Assembly: GCF_004114975.1 (NCBI RefSeq)
Contig: NZ_CP030051.1
Span: 3,472,001-3,536,000 of the forward strand
DNA: 64,000 nucleotides
Origin: Bradyrhizobium guangdongense
GTDB lineage: Bacteria > Pseudomonadota > Alphaproteobacteria > Rhizobiales > Xanthobacteraceae
Direction of reading: 5' to 3'
Part shown: piece by piece, positions 1-10,000 of the stretch
How positions within the stretch are numbered: position 1 is the first letter of the stretch
Layout: every line of letters begins with the position of its first letter
Program-made: the position numbers and the translations under genes
Notes under the pieces: generated by a model
What the model was told of the DNA's origin: nothing
The model's input: only the letters and a program-made list of their open reading frames with translations
Databases searched by the model: none

Positions 1-2288
1 CGAATTCGGACAGGAACTGATTTTGCGGCCGGCGTCTTCGAATGTATGTCGTGGTGCGACAGCGGGATCAGCGGGTTCATTTCCGGATAGTAGGCACCGA
101 CGCAGCCGTCCGGCAGTCTGAACGGGGTCACCTTGAGCGGCCCGACCTCCCGCGCCACGCCATCCTCGGCGTCGCTGACCAGGAAGACCATTTGGCCCTC
201 CTGGAGGCCGGCGCGCGCGATATCGTCTGGATTCATCAGCAGCACGTCCCTTGTGCCCGCAATGCCCCTCATCCGATCGCTGTAGCCGTAGATCGTCGTA
301 TTGAACTGATCGTTGCTGCGCATGGTCAGCAATCGGTAGCGCCCGGGCGCATCCGGGAAGCCGGTCGAACTGAGCGTCTCGGGGACGGTAAACTCGGCCT
401 TGCCGCTTTCCGTCTTCCAGATCCGTTCGCGGGCCGAATTGCCGCGATAGAAACCGCCGGGCGTGAACATCCGTGCGTTGAAGTCGTGGAATTCGTCTGG
501 ATAAGTCTCTGCGATCTCGTTGCGGATCAGATCGTAGTTGCCGACCCATTCATCCCATTTGAGTTTCGGGTTGGGGGCCAGGATCGACTGGGCGAGGCCA
601 GCGACGATCGCGACCTCGGATTTCAGGTGTTCGCTTGCTGGCTTGCGCAGCCCAATCGAGCCCTGGATGCAACTGAAAGTGTCTTCCATGGTCACGGCTT
701 GCTGCCCGCTAGCTTGGATATCCTCCTCCGTCCGGCCGAGGCACGGCAAGAGATAGGCGGCCTTGCCGTGCACGAGATGGCTCCTGTTGAGCTTGGTGGC
801 GATCTGAACCGTCAGCTCCAGCCCGTGCCAAGCCTCTTCCATCTTCGATCGTTCGGGGATGGCGCGCACGAAATTTCCACCCAATCCGACGAAGGCCCTG
901 ACCTTGCCGGCGAGAACGCCTTCGCAAGTTTCGACGGTGTTCATGCCCTTCTCGCGCGGCGGCTCGAACCCGAACTGCTTGGCGTACTTGTCGAGAGGGA
1001 CGAGCTTGGGCTTTTCCGAGATGCCGACCGTGCGCTGACCCTGCACATTCGAATGCCCACGCACCGGCGAGATTCCCGTGCCGTCTCGGCCGATGTTTCC
1101 CTTCAGAAGCAGCATGTTGACGAGCATGGCCACGTTTTGGAATCCGTGCACGTGCTGGGTCAGTCCCATGCCATAGATCCCGATCACGCGGTCTGCCTCG
1201 ACATAGACCTGCGCGGCTCCCTCGATGACCGCTCGGCTGAGGCCAGAGGCGGCTTCGATGTCGCCCCAGGAAATCGCTCGGACCTTGGCTTCGAACTCTT
1301 CGAAGCCATGCGTGTGCTGTTCGACGAAGGGAGCATCGATGACACGTTTGCCCTGCTGCTTGGCCGCATCGTCAGCCGCAAACACATGCTTGCAGATTCC
1401 GACAATGACGGCGATGTCGCCGCCAACCTTCACCTGGTGGTACTGGCTGCTGATCTGCGTGCTTTTGCCTGTCAGCATCTCCGCCGGGTTCTGCGGATTG
1501 ATGAAGACCTCAAGGCCCTTTTCGCGCACGGGATTGAAAGTAATAATCTGAACGCCGCGCTTGGCCGCATCCTGGAGTGGATGCAGAAAGCGAGGGCTGT
1601 TCGATCCGGTATTCTGCCCAAAGAAGAACATCGCGTCGCAGTTGCTGAGATCGTCGAAGACGACGGTTCCGACGCCGGCGCCAATCAGCTTCTTCAGCGC
1701 CACCGACGTGGTTTCGTGGCACATGTTCGAACTGTCGGGCAGGTTGTTGTTGCCATAGACCCGCGCGAACAGGGCATAGAGGTAGGAGGTCTCGAGGCTG
1801 GCACGGCCCGACGAATAGAACACGACCGACTTGGGATCGAGCGCCTTGAGCTGCAAACCGATCGCCTGAAAAGCTTCATCCCAGGAGCAGGGCACATATT
1901 TATCTGTGGCACTGTCGTAGCGCAGCGGATGGGTCAGTCGACCCTGCTGCTCGAGGTCGTAATCCTTCCAGCAGAGCAACTCTGTCACTGTGTGTTCGGC
2001 AAAGAATTCCGGCGTACAACGGCGGGAGGTCAGCTCCCAAAGCGTCGCCTTGGCACCGTTCTCGCAGAATTCGAAGGTGTGGTAGTCGGCCGGCTTTGCC
2101 CAGGAGCACGACACACACATGAAGCCTTTCGGCTTGTTTTGCCGACGAAGGGTGTTCAAAGCCGCGGGCGAGTCCCACTCTTTGCCGAAGATGCGCGCTA
2201 TCCCTTCCAGAGAGCCCCATCCGCCAGCTGGACCGTCGTAGTGAACCGTTTCGGCGTTCTCGTCATCGGCTTCGTTTGGTCGCGCCAT
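1..2288 (-). CDS. FdhF/YdeP-family molybdopterin oxidoreductase, C-terminus beyond window
   Basis: Reading the minus strand from ATG at 2288 gives an open frame of 762 codons to the window edge with no stop. Residues 58 and 61 form a CxxC (MCVSCSWAKP) with a third Cys at 75, as in the YdeP/FdhF-like alpha-subunit family (about 760-770 residues), so only a few C-terminal residues should be missing. Later blocks typical of the molybdenum-bis-MGD fold are visible: YSSGRASLETSYLYALFAR, SNMCHETTSVALKKLIGAG, FFFGQNTGSNSPR, and a C-terminal MGD-binding domain (RYRLLTMRSNDQFNTTIYG). No selenocysteine is used. Such proteins are annotated as formate dehydrogenase-like, but their substrate is uncertain. 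It is divergent from fdhD, whose product sulfurates the cofactor of formate dehydrogenases, which supports a related role. No small or membrane subunit gene is visible. Confidence 0.9.
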   Translation of the reverse strand, partial: MARPNEADDENAETVHYDGPAGGWGSLEGIARIFGKEWDSPAALNTLRRQNKPKGFMCVSCSWAKPADYHTFEFCENGAKATLWELTSRRCTPEFFAEHTVTELLCWKDYDLEQQGRLTHPLRYDSATDKYVPCSWDEAFQAIGLQLKALDPKSVVFYSSGRASLETSYLYALFARVYGNNNLPDSSNMCHETTSVALKKLIGAGVGTVVFDDLSNCDAMFFFGQNTGSNSPRFLHPLQDAAKRGVQIITFNPVREKGLEVFINPQNPAEMLTGKSTQISSQYHQVKVGGDIAVIVGICKHVFAADDAAKQQGKRVIDAPFVEQHTHGFEEFEAKVRAISWGDIEAASGLSRAVIEGAAQVYVEADRVIGIYGMGLTQHVHGFQNVAMLVNMLLLKGNIGRDGTGISPVRGHSNVQGQRTVGISEKPKLVPLDKYAKQFGFEPPREKGMNTVETCEGVLAGKVRAFVGLGGNFVRAIPERSKMEEAWHGLELTVQIATKLNRSHLVHGKAAYLLPCLGRTEEDIQASGQQAVTMEDTFSCIQGSIGLRKPASEHLKSEVAIVAGLAQSILAPNPKLKWDEWVGNYDLIRNEIAETYPDEFHDFNARMFTPGGFYRGNSARERIWKTESGKAEFTVPETLSSTGFPDAPGRYRLLTMRSNDQFNTTIYGYSDRMRGIAGTRDVLLMNPDDIARAGLQEGQMVFLVSDAEDGVAREVGPLKVTPFRLPDGCVGAYYPEMNPLIPLSHHDIHSKTPAAKSVPVRI

Positions 2289-2582
2289 GATCCTGCTTCT
2301 CTTTGGGAACCCACCCAGCCATGCAGCGCCAACGTATGTTGGTCATGCAGGTTCCTCGGCGCTGCTTCGGAGGCAAATGAGATGATCGGGCGCCAAAATG
2401 CCGAGAATGCAGTGCGATGCGACGAGGTGCGGGTGGCGCGGGAGCGATAGTCTGCTCGCTAACGTACGGGGATTAAACGCCTCGCGAGATGTTGATCAGA
2501 TCGCTCGCACGAGACCGTAAGATGATCGTGCAGGAACCGGGCCGGCCGGCAGAGGTTGCCAGACGCTGTTCCGGAGCTGGCC

Positions 2583-3410
2583 ATGGATGATCGCTGCAGC
2601 CTAGACAAACCAGAACTGCTCTGGCGGGGACGAGATCCCATACCGTCCTCGCGCAGGGTCGCGGAGGAGCGCCCCATAGCGCTCACCTACAACGGCTCGA
2701 CTTATGCGGTGATGATGGCCTCGCCCGTCGATCTCGTCGATTTCGGTATCGGCTTTAGCTTGAGCGAAGGTATTGTGGCGGGGCAGGATGATATCCTCGG
2801 CATTGAGGTCGTCGAACTCGAACTCGGTTGGGAGGTGCGGACTTGGCTTGAAGACGAAGATGCCGGTCGCCTCGCCAAACGGCGGAGAGCAATGGTTGGG
2901 CCGGTCGGCTGTGGTTTGTGCGGGATCGAAAGCCTCGAGCAGGCTTGCGCGCAGCCGCCGCGCATTTCCATGCGGGTCGGATTTCGGCCCTTCGATATTC
3001 TGACCGCGATGCGGTCGCTACGGTCGCTTCAGCCGCACCATCAGGCGACAGGCGCGATGCATGCTGCGGCATTCTGGGATGGCGATGGCATCCCTCTGGT
3101 CAGAGAAGACGTCGGCCGCCACAATGCGCTCGATAAACTGGCTGGTGCGGTGGCCAGGGCCGGTCTGGAGACGACGCAAGGCGCTGTCCTCATGACCAGT
3201 CGGGTCTCAGTCGAACTGGTGCAGAAGACCGCGCGAATGGGCACGCCGCTCCTCGTCGCCGTGTCGGCACCGACTTCACTGGCAATCGAGACCGCCGAGC
3301 GGGCCGGCGTCACCCTCGTGGCGGTCGCGCGGGACGATGGATACGAGATATTCAGTCACGCCAGCCGATTGATGTTCGAACAGAGAGAGCGCGTTTCCGC
3401 TCCGATGTAG
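2583..3410 (+). CDS. fdhD: FdhD, sulfurtransferase for formate dehydrogenase cofactor
   Basis: FdhD passes sulfur from a cysteine desulfurase to the bis-MGD cofactor, making formate dehydrogenase active; it acts in the cytoplasm. The protein is 275 residues from ATG 2583, preceded by GGAG. An upstream TTG at 2556 would add nine residues but has no better ribosome site. Family marks are the N-terminal EERPIALTYNGSTYAVMMASP, the mobile-loop cysteines in VGPVGCGLCGIESL (CxxC), the HAAAFWDGDG and REDVGRHNALDKL blocks and the closing TSRVSVELVQKTARMG. It faces the molybdoenzyme gene across about 290 bp, a natural client-accessory pair. Confidence 0.95.
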   Translation: MDDRCSLDKPELLWRGRDPIPSSRRVAEERPIALTYNGSTYAVMMASPVDLVDFGIGFSLSEGIVAGQDDILGIEVVELELGWEVRTWLEDEDAGRLAKRRRAMVGPVGCGLCGIESLEQACAQPPRISMRVGFRPFDILTAMRSLRSLQPHHQATGAMHAAAFWDGDGIPLVREDVGRHNALDKLAGAVARAGLETTQGAVLMTSRVSVELVQKTARMGTPLLVAVSAPTSLAIETAERAGVTLVAVARDDGYEIFSHASRLMFEQRERVSAPM

Positions 3411-4030
3411 CCGGCAGCTCTCGAGCCATTGTCCCGCTGTATCGGCCACGGTATGGCGCTTTCGTTCGGGCGCGGGCATCCCGGCGAGCTGATCCACTTC
3501 AAACGGGATTAGGCCCGCGGGGCAACGTGAGGGGCCACTGTGCATCGCAGATCTCCGGAAGCAGCCTGTTCATGAGGTCGGTGAGAGGCGCCGCGGCATT
3601 CAGCGCTACTTCGCAAGGCGTCGCGGGCTCTTTCTTCGGTCAGATCTCGAACAGAGCGTCGTCAATGCGCACGGCGAGCGCGTCCGTCCTATGATCGTCA
3701 GGATCTCAAAACTGATCGGCGACTTCAGGAGGAACTGCAGCTTCGACTGCACGGCAAGGGGGCTGACCGTGACGAACGCGCGCCCACCCCAGTTGGCACA
3801 GCCAATCGGTGTCGATAGCTGCTGATGCGATTGACGCTCGAGAGCGTGGGAATTTTTCTGTGGAATCAAGAGCGAGGAGTTTTGACGGACCAGCGATCGG
3901 CATTTGACCGTCGAGCTTGCTGAATGCTCCTTATAAATCAAGGTGCTAGCGACAATTTAAACAATGGAGTGAGAGTAGGGGGCTGCCTATTCAATTTCCT
4001 TCAGGCTTGAGAGGCGGCGCCGCTTAGACT
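3411..4030 (+). other. 620-bp stretch without a recognisable gene
   Basis: Only short frames occur here (the longest on the minus strand is 3606-3941) and none resembles a protein family or carries a ribosome site. The DNA from about 3830 is more AT-rich than its surroundings, in line with accessory or decayed sequence next to the broken HNH gene. Confidence 0.5.
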
Positions 4031-4932
4031 ATGTCATTTGGCGTATTCATCCATCGATCGGACTCGATCTACGATGACAGCCCCGCTGAACGATATCAGT
4101 TTCCCGGTCAGTATTTCCGCCGCGTTGAAGCCTGCATTGGCGATTGGACAATCTATTACGAGCCGAGCAAAGTTGCCGAGACGCGCGGCTATTTTGCGAT
4201 TGCTCGGGTTCAGCAGGTTATTGCTGACCCTGGCTCTCCGGGGATGTATCTCGCTCTGATCGAGTCCGGAAGTTATCTCGATTTTGCAAATCCGGTTCCT
4301 TTCAACGGGCCGAATGGTCCCGTGGAACGCGGCGTCCTGAACGAGTAGGGGCGAATTTCGGGCGTGCTCAGTCGGCAGTTCGCCCAATCTCGCCCGACAA
4401 TTTCAATAGGATACTCGAACTTGGTTTCGCAGAAGGCGCGCCGCTGCTGCCCAGGGTTGATGCCGATGTTCGGTTGGCTCAACTCGATGAGAGCGAGCAG
4501 GCGCTGTTCCTATTTGAACAGCATAGAGATCGTATCAGCCTTACCGTATCCAGAGTTCTGAGAGATCGCGTTTTCCGTCGGATCGTGCTGCGTGCCTATG
4601 ATGAGCGCTGCGCCATTACCGGATTGAAGCTCATCAAGGGACTGGGGCGCGCAGAAGTTGCGGCGGCGCACATTCGGCCCGTAGAGGCAAGTGGGCCGGA
4701 CATCGTGAGCAATGGGATCGGTCTGTCGGGTACGGCTCATTGGATGTTCGATCGTGGTTTGATCAGCCTGTCCGATGATATGGAAATATTGATCTCGCGT
4801 CAGACGAACGACCTGGAAGGGGTTCGATCGATCATGAACAAGTCCGGTCGTGCGATAACGCCAAGAAGGTCATCGGATCGGCCTCATCCGCATTTTCTGC
4901 AATGGCAGCGCGAGCATTGCCTTAAGCGTTAG
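4031..4932 (+). pseudogene. HNH endonuclease gene, broken by a stop and a frameshift
   Basis: The first 105 codons (4031-4348) read as the N-terminal domain of a rhizobial HNH endonuclease (MSFGVFIHRSDSIYDDSPAE..., YQFPGQYFRRVEACIGDW...) and end at TAG 4346-4348. From about 4363 the reading continues one frame over without another start: RAQSAVRPISPDNFNRILEL, then LAQLDESEQALFLFEQHRDR, and a full HNH nuclease core (YDERCAITGLKLI, AEVAAAHIRPV, GIGLSGTAHWMFDRGLISL) to the stop at 4932. Together the halves make one protein of about 300 residues. The simplest reading is a CAG-to-TAG change plus loss of one base near 4361-4363. The downstream half could still be expressed alone from TTG 4474, but no clear ribosome site supports this. 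Confidence 0.8.
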
Positions 4933-5050
4933 GCGAGCCTTTGGCGCGTAGGATGAGCATGCCTAGGATGGATTTCGCTGGTGGCGAAGCTCATCGCGTT
5001 GACGTTCACCAACCCCGGCACTGGCCATAATCTCGAGGCGGCTCGACAAT

Positions 5051-5404
5051 CTATACGGCGTCAGCCGGGACAAAACAGCTGATGATGATGCTGCCGCGGT
5101 GGTGCGCGTACCACACCACTGCCTGACCGATCGGATTGCCGTGATCGCGGATGATGGCGCGCTCGGGGACAGCCATCCACTGTCCTTCAATCGGCACCCA
5201 ATAGGCGCCGTCTCGATAGTCATAGTCGGTGCGATGGCCATCGGAGATGTCGCAGCACGGCACGCCGTTCGGCGCTGTCGCGCTCTTGAACCATGCGCGG
5301 ATGTCGGGCGAGACGTTGTCGTATTGTCCATGGTCGAAGCCGAGCGCCGCGCCGGTCAACGCCGAGACGAACCCCAAGAGAGCGACCTGCACGAGCCGTC
5401 GCAT
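5051..5404 (-). CDS. Small secreted protein of unknown function
   Basis: A 117-residue protein starting at ATG 5404, six bases after a perfect GGAGG; the GTG at 5416 overlaps that site and is not needed. Residues 1-22 (MRRLVQVALLGFVSALTGAA) form a signal peptide. The mature part has a CC pair (GVPCCDISDGHRTDYDYRDG), a YWVPIEGQWMAVPERAII block and a WYAHHRGSIIISCFVP end. Similar short periplasmic proteins are common in Bradyrhizobium, but no function is known to me. It stands alone. Confidence 0.75.
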   Translation of the reverse strand: MRRLVQVALLGFVSALTGAALGFDHGQYDNVSPDIRAWFKSATAPNGVPCCDISDGHRTDYDYRDGAYWVPIEGQWMAVPERAIIRDHGNPIGQAVVWYAHHRGSIIISCFVPADAV

Positions 5405-5637
5405 GCGATCCTCCACGACCCTGTCTTCTCGTGTTCTTGCTCACCTGCTGGCGAGCACGATTCGAGGTCGGCATGATTAAGCCTGAGCTCCGCCGTCGTT
5501 GCATGCTCAAAAAGTGAGCGTTTCCACTGCACTTGGAATGATGCGGCGCAAAATCGGCGCTTCGTTTCGCTCCGCCGTCGGTAAGTTCGGCCCCCGGCAG
5601 CGCCCTCAATCAGGTCCAATGCTTCAAAGAACGCGTC

Positions 5638-6561
5638 TTAGGTGTTGCGCCGGTTTGCGTTGACCGCGATCGCTGCCGCCGCTGTGCGGTTCTCGACGCC
5701 GAGCTTGGAATAGATCTGCTCGAGATGCTTGTCCACGGTGCGCGGCGAGAGCCCCAGGATCTGGGCGATGTCGCGATTGGTTTTGCCTTTCGCCAGCCAG
5801 GACAGCACTTCGCCCTCGCGCGCGGTCAACCCGAGTTCGCGGGGGAATTCCGCCGGCGACTCCGCGCTCGTATCTTTCGCCAGCCGCAACAGGAATTCGT
5901 TCGGGCCGAGCTTGCCGACGTATTGCAGTCGCAGCAGCTCGCTGTCTGCGGACATCGAGGCCGTCTTCGATCCGGCTTTGCCTGTTTGGACCTGATTGAT
6001 CCATTGCGGGATCGGGTGGGGCAGCACCAGGTCATGATCGGCGTCGACCGCGAGCGCATCTGCGAGCAGCTTCTGCGCCTGCGGCGTGGCCCATTTGATC
6101 TTGCCGGCATCATCCACCGCGAGCAGATAGCGGCCGGAAACGTCGTGCGCTGCGCGGGCACTCTGGGTCAGTCGCGCGTTGGCAAGGTGGACGCGAATGC
6201 GCGCCAGCATCTCCTTGATCGCGATCGGCTTCGTCACATAGTCGACGCCGCCGGCTTCCAGTCCGCGCACGATGTGCTCGGTCTCGGCAAGGCCCGTCAT
6301 GAAGATGATCGGCACGCCGTCGAGGCCGGCATCGCGTTTGAGCCGCTTGCAGGTCTCGAATCCGTCCATGCCGGGCATCACGGCATCGAGCAGCACGATG
6401 TCGGGCGTGATCTGGTCGACGATCCGCATTGCGGACACGCCGTCGAGTGCGACCATGACGGTCATGCCCGCGCCGTCGAGCGCATCGGTGAGGAGCCGCA
6501 GCGTCTCGGGAGAGTCGTCGACGACGAGGGCGACGTCGCGCTTCTTGGGATCAGTGATCAT
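5638..6561 (-). CDS. Response regulator, receiver plus LuxR-type HTH
   Basis: A 307-residue DNA-binding response regulator. The receiver domain covers residues about 9-130, with acidic pocket DD15-16, phospho-acceptor Asp59 (IVLLDAVMPGMDG) and Lys111 (DYVTKP). A middle PAS-like part (about 135-235) follows, then a GerE/LuxR helix-turn-helix at 243-300 (LTAREGEVLSWLAKGKTNRD, SPRTVDKHLEQIYSKLGV). Its ATG overlaps the 3' end of the permease-kinase gene by 11 bp, so the two are translationally coupled and almost certainly cognate. It probably controls the divergent urt-fmd operon, its own operon, or both; this is inferred from position. Confidence 0.93.
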   Translation of the reverse strand: MITDPKKRDVALVVDDSPETLRLLTDALDGAGMTVMVALDGVSAMRIVDQITPDIVLLDAVMPGMDGFETCKRLKRDAGLDGVPIIFMTGLAETEHIVRGLEAGGVDYVTKPIAIKEMLARIRVHLANARLTQSARAAHDVSGRYLLAVDDAGKIKWATPQAQKLLADALAVDADHDLVLPHPIPQWINQVQTGKAGSKTASMSADSELLRLQYVGKLGPNEFLLRLAKDTSAESPAEFPRELGLTAREGEVLSWLAKGKTNRDIAQILGLSPRTVDKHLEQIYSKLGVENRTAAAAIAVNANRRNT

Positions 6562-9500
6562 AGCTGTACACGGTTTTCAGCGTCGCCATGTATTGGTCGA
6601 GATCGAAGCGGTCGAGTAGCGCCCGCATGTGGGTGACGAAGTCGGCGTGCTCGGGAAGCTCGGTGCCGATTTCGTCGAGCTTGAGCTGGATCGCCCTGAT
6701 ATAGCCGAGCCGACCGAGCTCGATCAGCTCCTCGACATACTTCACGGGCGGCAGCGAGCCGCTCTCCGGTTTCCACAGCGGCACCGGCGCCTGGTCGGCC
6801 TCGTACTGCCATTCGAGCTTGAGCAATTGGCGGATGGTTTCCAGCAGCCGCGGGATGTCGATCGGCTTCATCAGGTAGCCGTCGTGAAATGGCTGCGCCA
6901 GCGGCGCGCCATGCGCCTCGAGCGCGCTCGCCGACACCATCAGGATGCGTGCGGTGTGATGGCCGCTGGCGCGCAAGGTCTCCGCCACCGTCCAGCCGTC
7001 CATGCCGGCCATGGAGATGTCGAGCAGGAACAGGTCGGGCCGGCAGTGCTGCGCCAGCGCGAGGCAGCCGGGACCGTCGGGGGCGCTGAGCAGGATGAAG
7101 CCGAGCGGCGCCAGCACCTCACGCAGCAGGTCGCGATGTGTCGGATCGTCGTCGGTGATCAGGATCGTCTTGCGCGGCCCGCTATAACCGTAGATCGGCG
7201 CCTCCACCGGAGCGTCACGCCGGGGATTCGTGACCTCGGAGAGCAGGAGTTTCACGCGGAAGGTCGCGCCATGGCCCACTGTGCTGGTCACCTTGATGTC
7301 GCCCCCCATCACGCCCGCGAGCAGGCGGCTGATGGTAAGGCCGAGGCCTGTACCGGTCTGCGGCTGCGCCACGCCGAGCGCGCCGCGCTCGAACGGAGCG
7401 AAGATGCGTTCGAGATCGTCCGGCTGGATACCGGGGCCGGTATCGACGACCTCGAACTCGGCGACCGGGCTGCGATAATGCACGACGAACTTGACGCTGC
7501 CGGTCTGGGTGAACTTGATCGCGTTCGACAGCAGGTTGATGAGGATCTGCCGAAGCCGTTTTTCGTCGGCATAGACCACGAGCGGCAGCACCGCCGGTCG
7601 CTTGAACACGAAGTCGATGCCCTTGGCGGCAGCTTGCAGGCGGAACATGCCGACGAGCTGATCGAGGAAATCGCTGAGACGAACCTCGTCGCGGGAGAGA
7701 TAGAGCCGTCCGGCCTCGATCTTGGAGATGTCGAGGATCCCGTCGATCAATCCCGACAGATGGTCCGCGCTGCGGCGGACCACGCGCACCTGATCGCGTG
7801 GCCGCGGCGGCAAGCTGTTGTCCTGCTCGAGCAATTGCGCATAGCCGGAGATCGCGTTCAGGGGGGAGCGGAGCTCGTGGCTCAGTCCAACCACATAGCG
7901 GCTCTTGGCGAGGTTGGCGGATTCGGCGACCTCCTTGGCGCGCTGTAGTTCGGCGTCGGTGCGCTTGTGAGCGTCGATTTCCTGGATCAGGAGTGTGGTC
8001 TGCCGCCGGGTTTCTTCCTCCGCCGCCCGACGGCTCTGCTGCGCCAGCACGAACAGCCAGGCGACGACGCCGATGATGATGATCAGCGCGAAGAACACCT
8101 TCCACAGCACGTCGGCCAGCAGCGCATCGGCATGCACGGTTGCCGAGGTCTGCAGGTAGATCAGCCCGAGCACCAGGCCGATGAGGCCGGCCGAGACCGC
8201 GAACACGCCGATATACTGGCCTACTTGCGAGTTGATCCTTGTATGGATCGCCTCGGGCAAAAACTTGCCGAGCGCCGCCGAGACCTGCGCGCCGGCCCGC
8301 GCGTGCGGCTTGCAGAGATCATGGCAGCGGGCGTCGAGCGAGCAGCACAGGGAGCAGATTGGTCCGGCGTAGGCGGGGCATGAAGCCATGTCCTCCGGCT
8401 CGAAGGAGTGCTCGCAGATGCAGCACTGGATCGACTCGACATTCTGCCATGCCCGCTTCGGCTTCCGCGCGATATAGTACTTGCCGTCGGTGGCCCACGC
8501 GATCAGCGGCGCAGAGACGAAGGCAGCTGCGAGCGCGACGAAGGCCGATAGCGCCTTCGCGGTCGGTCCGAACAGTCCGTAGAATGCCGAGATCGAGACG
8601 ATGGTCGCGATCGTCATGGCCCCGACGCCGACCGGGTTGATGTCGTAGAGATGGGCGCGCTTGAACTCGATCTGCGGCGGACGCAGGCCGAGCGGCTTGT
8701 TGATGACGAGATCGGCGACCAGCGCGCCGACCCATGCGATCGCGACGTTGGAGTAGAGCGCCAGCGTTTGCTCCAGCGCCTTGTAGACACCGATTTCCAT
8801 CAGGAGCAGCGCCACCAGGACGTTGAACACCAGCCAGACGACGCGACCGGGATGGCTGTGCGTCAACCGCGAGAAGAAGTTCGACCAGGCGATCGAGCCG
8901 GCATAGGCGTTGGTGACGTTGATCTTGACCTGCGACAGGATCACGAAAGTGCCGGTCAGCGCCATCGCGAGATCCGGCTGCGACAACACATAGCGAAACG
9001 CTTCGAGATACATGCTGGCCGGCTCGGCGGCCTGTTCGAGTGCTACGCCATGGCTCAGGGCGAAATAGGCCAGAAAAGATCCGACCAGCAGTTTCAGCGC
9101 GCCGAAAATGATCCAGCCGGGACCGGCGCTGAGCAGCGCGATCCACCAGGAGGTTCGCGAGGTGCGGCGGTCGCGCGGCAGGAAGCGCAGGAAGTCGACC
9201 TGCTCGCCGATCTGCGCCACCAGCGAAAACACCACCGACGCGGCGGCACCGAACATCAGCAGATCGAGATGTCCGTTCGGATTGCCATGCTCGCCGGCGA
9301 ACTTCCGCCACTCCGTGAACGAATGCGGATTGGCCCAGGCGATCGCCAGGAAGGGGAGCACATGCAGGACAATCCAGATCGGCTGCGTCCACAATTGGAA
9401 GCGGCTGATCAGGGTGATGCCATAGGTCACCAGGGGAATGATGACGATGGCGCTGATGAGATAGCCGAGCGGGCGGGGGATACCGAAGCATAGCTCCAGC

Positions 9501-9919
9501 GCGGCCGCCAGAATGACCGCCTCGAACGCGAAGAAGATGAAGGTGAAGGACGCGTAGATCAACGAGGTGATCGTCGAGCCGATGTAGCCGAAGCCAGCGC
9601 CGCGGGTCAGCAGGTCGATATCTGTGCCGCATTTTGCGGCATAGTAGGCAATCGGCAGGCCGCACAGGAAGATGATGACGCTGACGACCAGGATCGCTGC
9701 GGTCGCGTTGGCCGCGCCATAGTTCAGCGTGATGGTGCCGCCGATCGCTTCCAGCGCCAGAAACGAGATCGCGCCAAGCGCGGTGTTGGCGACGCGGGCG
9801 GCGGACCAGCGCCGCGCGCTCTTGGCGGTGAAGCGCAGCGCATAGTCTTCCAGCGTCTGGTTCGCAACCCATTGGTTGTACTGGCGCCTGACGCGGTCTA
9901 TTCGCTGCCGCCCTGCCAC
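6551..9919 (-). CDS. NCS1 permease fused to hybrid histidine kinase
   Basis: A 1122-residue membrane sensor starting at GTG 9919. Residues about 20-480 form a whole NCS1 (nucleobase/hydantoin/allantoin:cation symporter) domain with about 12 membrane segments. Residues 499-536 are a Cys-rich zinc-finger-like patch (Cys at 499, 500, 502, 514, 522, 525, 526, 532, 536). Two more membrane segments follow (about 567-590, 606-626), then a coiled coil, HisKA with phospho-acceptor His681 (SHELRSPLNA), HATPase boxes (N795/N799, DTGPG 826-830, GTGLGL 856-861), and a receiver domain with Asp967 and Lys1018. An approximately 90-residue tail ends the protein. The layout recalls CbrA, where an SLC5 transporter is fused to a kinase, but here the transporter is NCS1. 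It is coupled to the LuxR-type regulator downstream and divergent from urtABCDE-fmdAB-amiF, so it probably senses or imports a nitrogen compound. Confidence 0.9.
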   Translation of the reverse strand: MAGRQRIDRVRRQYNQWVANQTLEDYALRFTAKSARRWSAARVANTALGAISFLALEAIGGTITLNYGAANATAAILVVSVIIFLCGLPIAYYAAKCGTDIDLLTRGAGFGYIGSTITSLIYASFTFIFFAFEAVILAAALELCFGIPRPLGYLISAIVIIPLVTYGITLISRFQLWTQPIWIVLHVLPFLAIAWANPHSFTEWRKFAGEHGNPNGHLDLLMFGAAASVVFSLVAQIGEQVDFLRFLPRDRRTSRTSWWIALLSAGPGWIIFGALKLLVGSFLAYFALSHGVALEQAAEPASMYLEAFRYVLSQPDLAMALTGTFVILSQVKINVTNAYAGSIAWSNFFSRLTHSHPGRVVWLVFNVLVALLLMEIGVYKALEQTLALYSNVAIAWVGALVADLVINKPLGLRPPQIEFKRAHLYDINPVGVGAMTIATIVSISAFYGLFGPTAKALSAFVALAAAFVSAPLIAWATDGKYYIARKPKRAWQNVESIQCCICEHSFEPEDMASCPAYAGPICSLCCSLDARCHDLCKPHARAGAQVSAALGKFLPEAIHTRINSQVGQYIGVFAVSAGLIGLVLGLIYLQTSATVHADALLADVLWKVFFALIIIIGVVAWLFVLAQQSRRAAEEETRRQTTLLIQEIDAHKRTDAELQRAKEVAESANLAKSRYVVGLSHELRSPLNAISGYAQLLEQDNSLPPRPRDQVRVVRRSADHLSGLIDGILDISKIEAGRLYLSRDEVRLSDFLDQLVGMFRLQAAAKGIDFVFKRPAVLPLVVYADEKRLRQILINLLSNAIKFTQTGSVKFVVHYRSPVAEFEVVDTGPGIQPDDLERIFAPFERGALGVAQPQTGTGLGLTISRLLAGVMGGDIKVTSTVGHGATFRVKLLLSEVTNPRRDAPVEAPIYGYSGPRKTILITDDDPTHRDLLREVLAPLGFILLSAPDGPGCLALAQHCRPDLFLLDISMAGMDGWTVAETLRASGHHTARILMVSASALEAHGAPLAQPFHDGYLMKPIDIPRLLETIRQLLKLEWQYEADQAPVPLWKPESGSLPPVKYVEELIELGRLGYIRAIQLKLDEIGTELPEHADFVTHMRALLDRFDLDQYMATLKTVYSYDH

Positions 9920-10000
9920 GCTTTACCCCACTCCCGATACGGACCCGGAGCCCTCGCAAATCCCGTACCAGAAGCCTACGTCGGCATTTTGCGGTGCAGT

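Noticed and set aside
42..2450. 802-codon frame on the plus strand
   Set aside because: It is the shadow of the molybdopterin oxidoreductase read on the minus strand, which has clear family motifs.
3606..3941. 111-codon minus-strand frame
   Set aside because: No ribosome site, no recognisable pattern, in a region of uneven composition.
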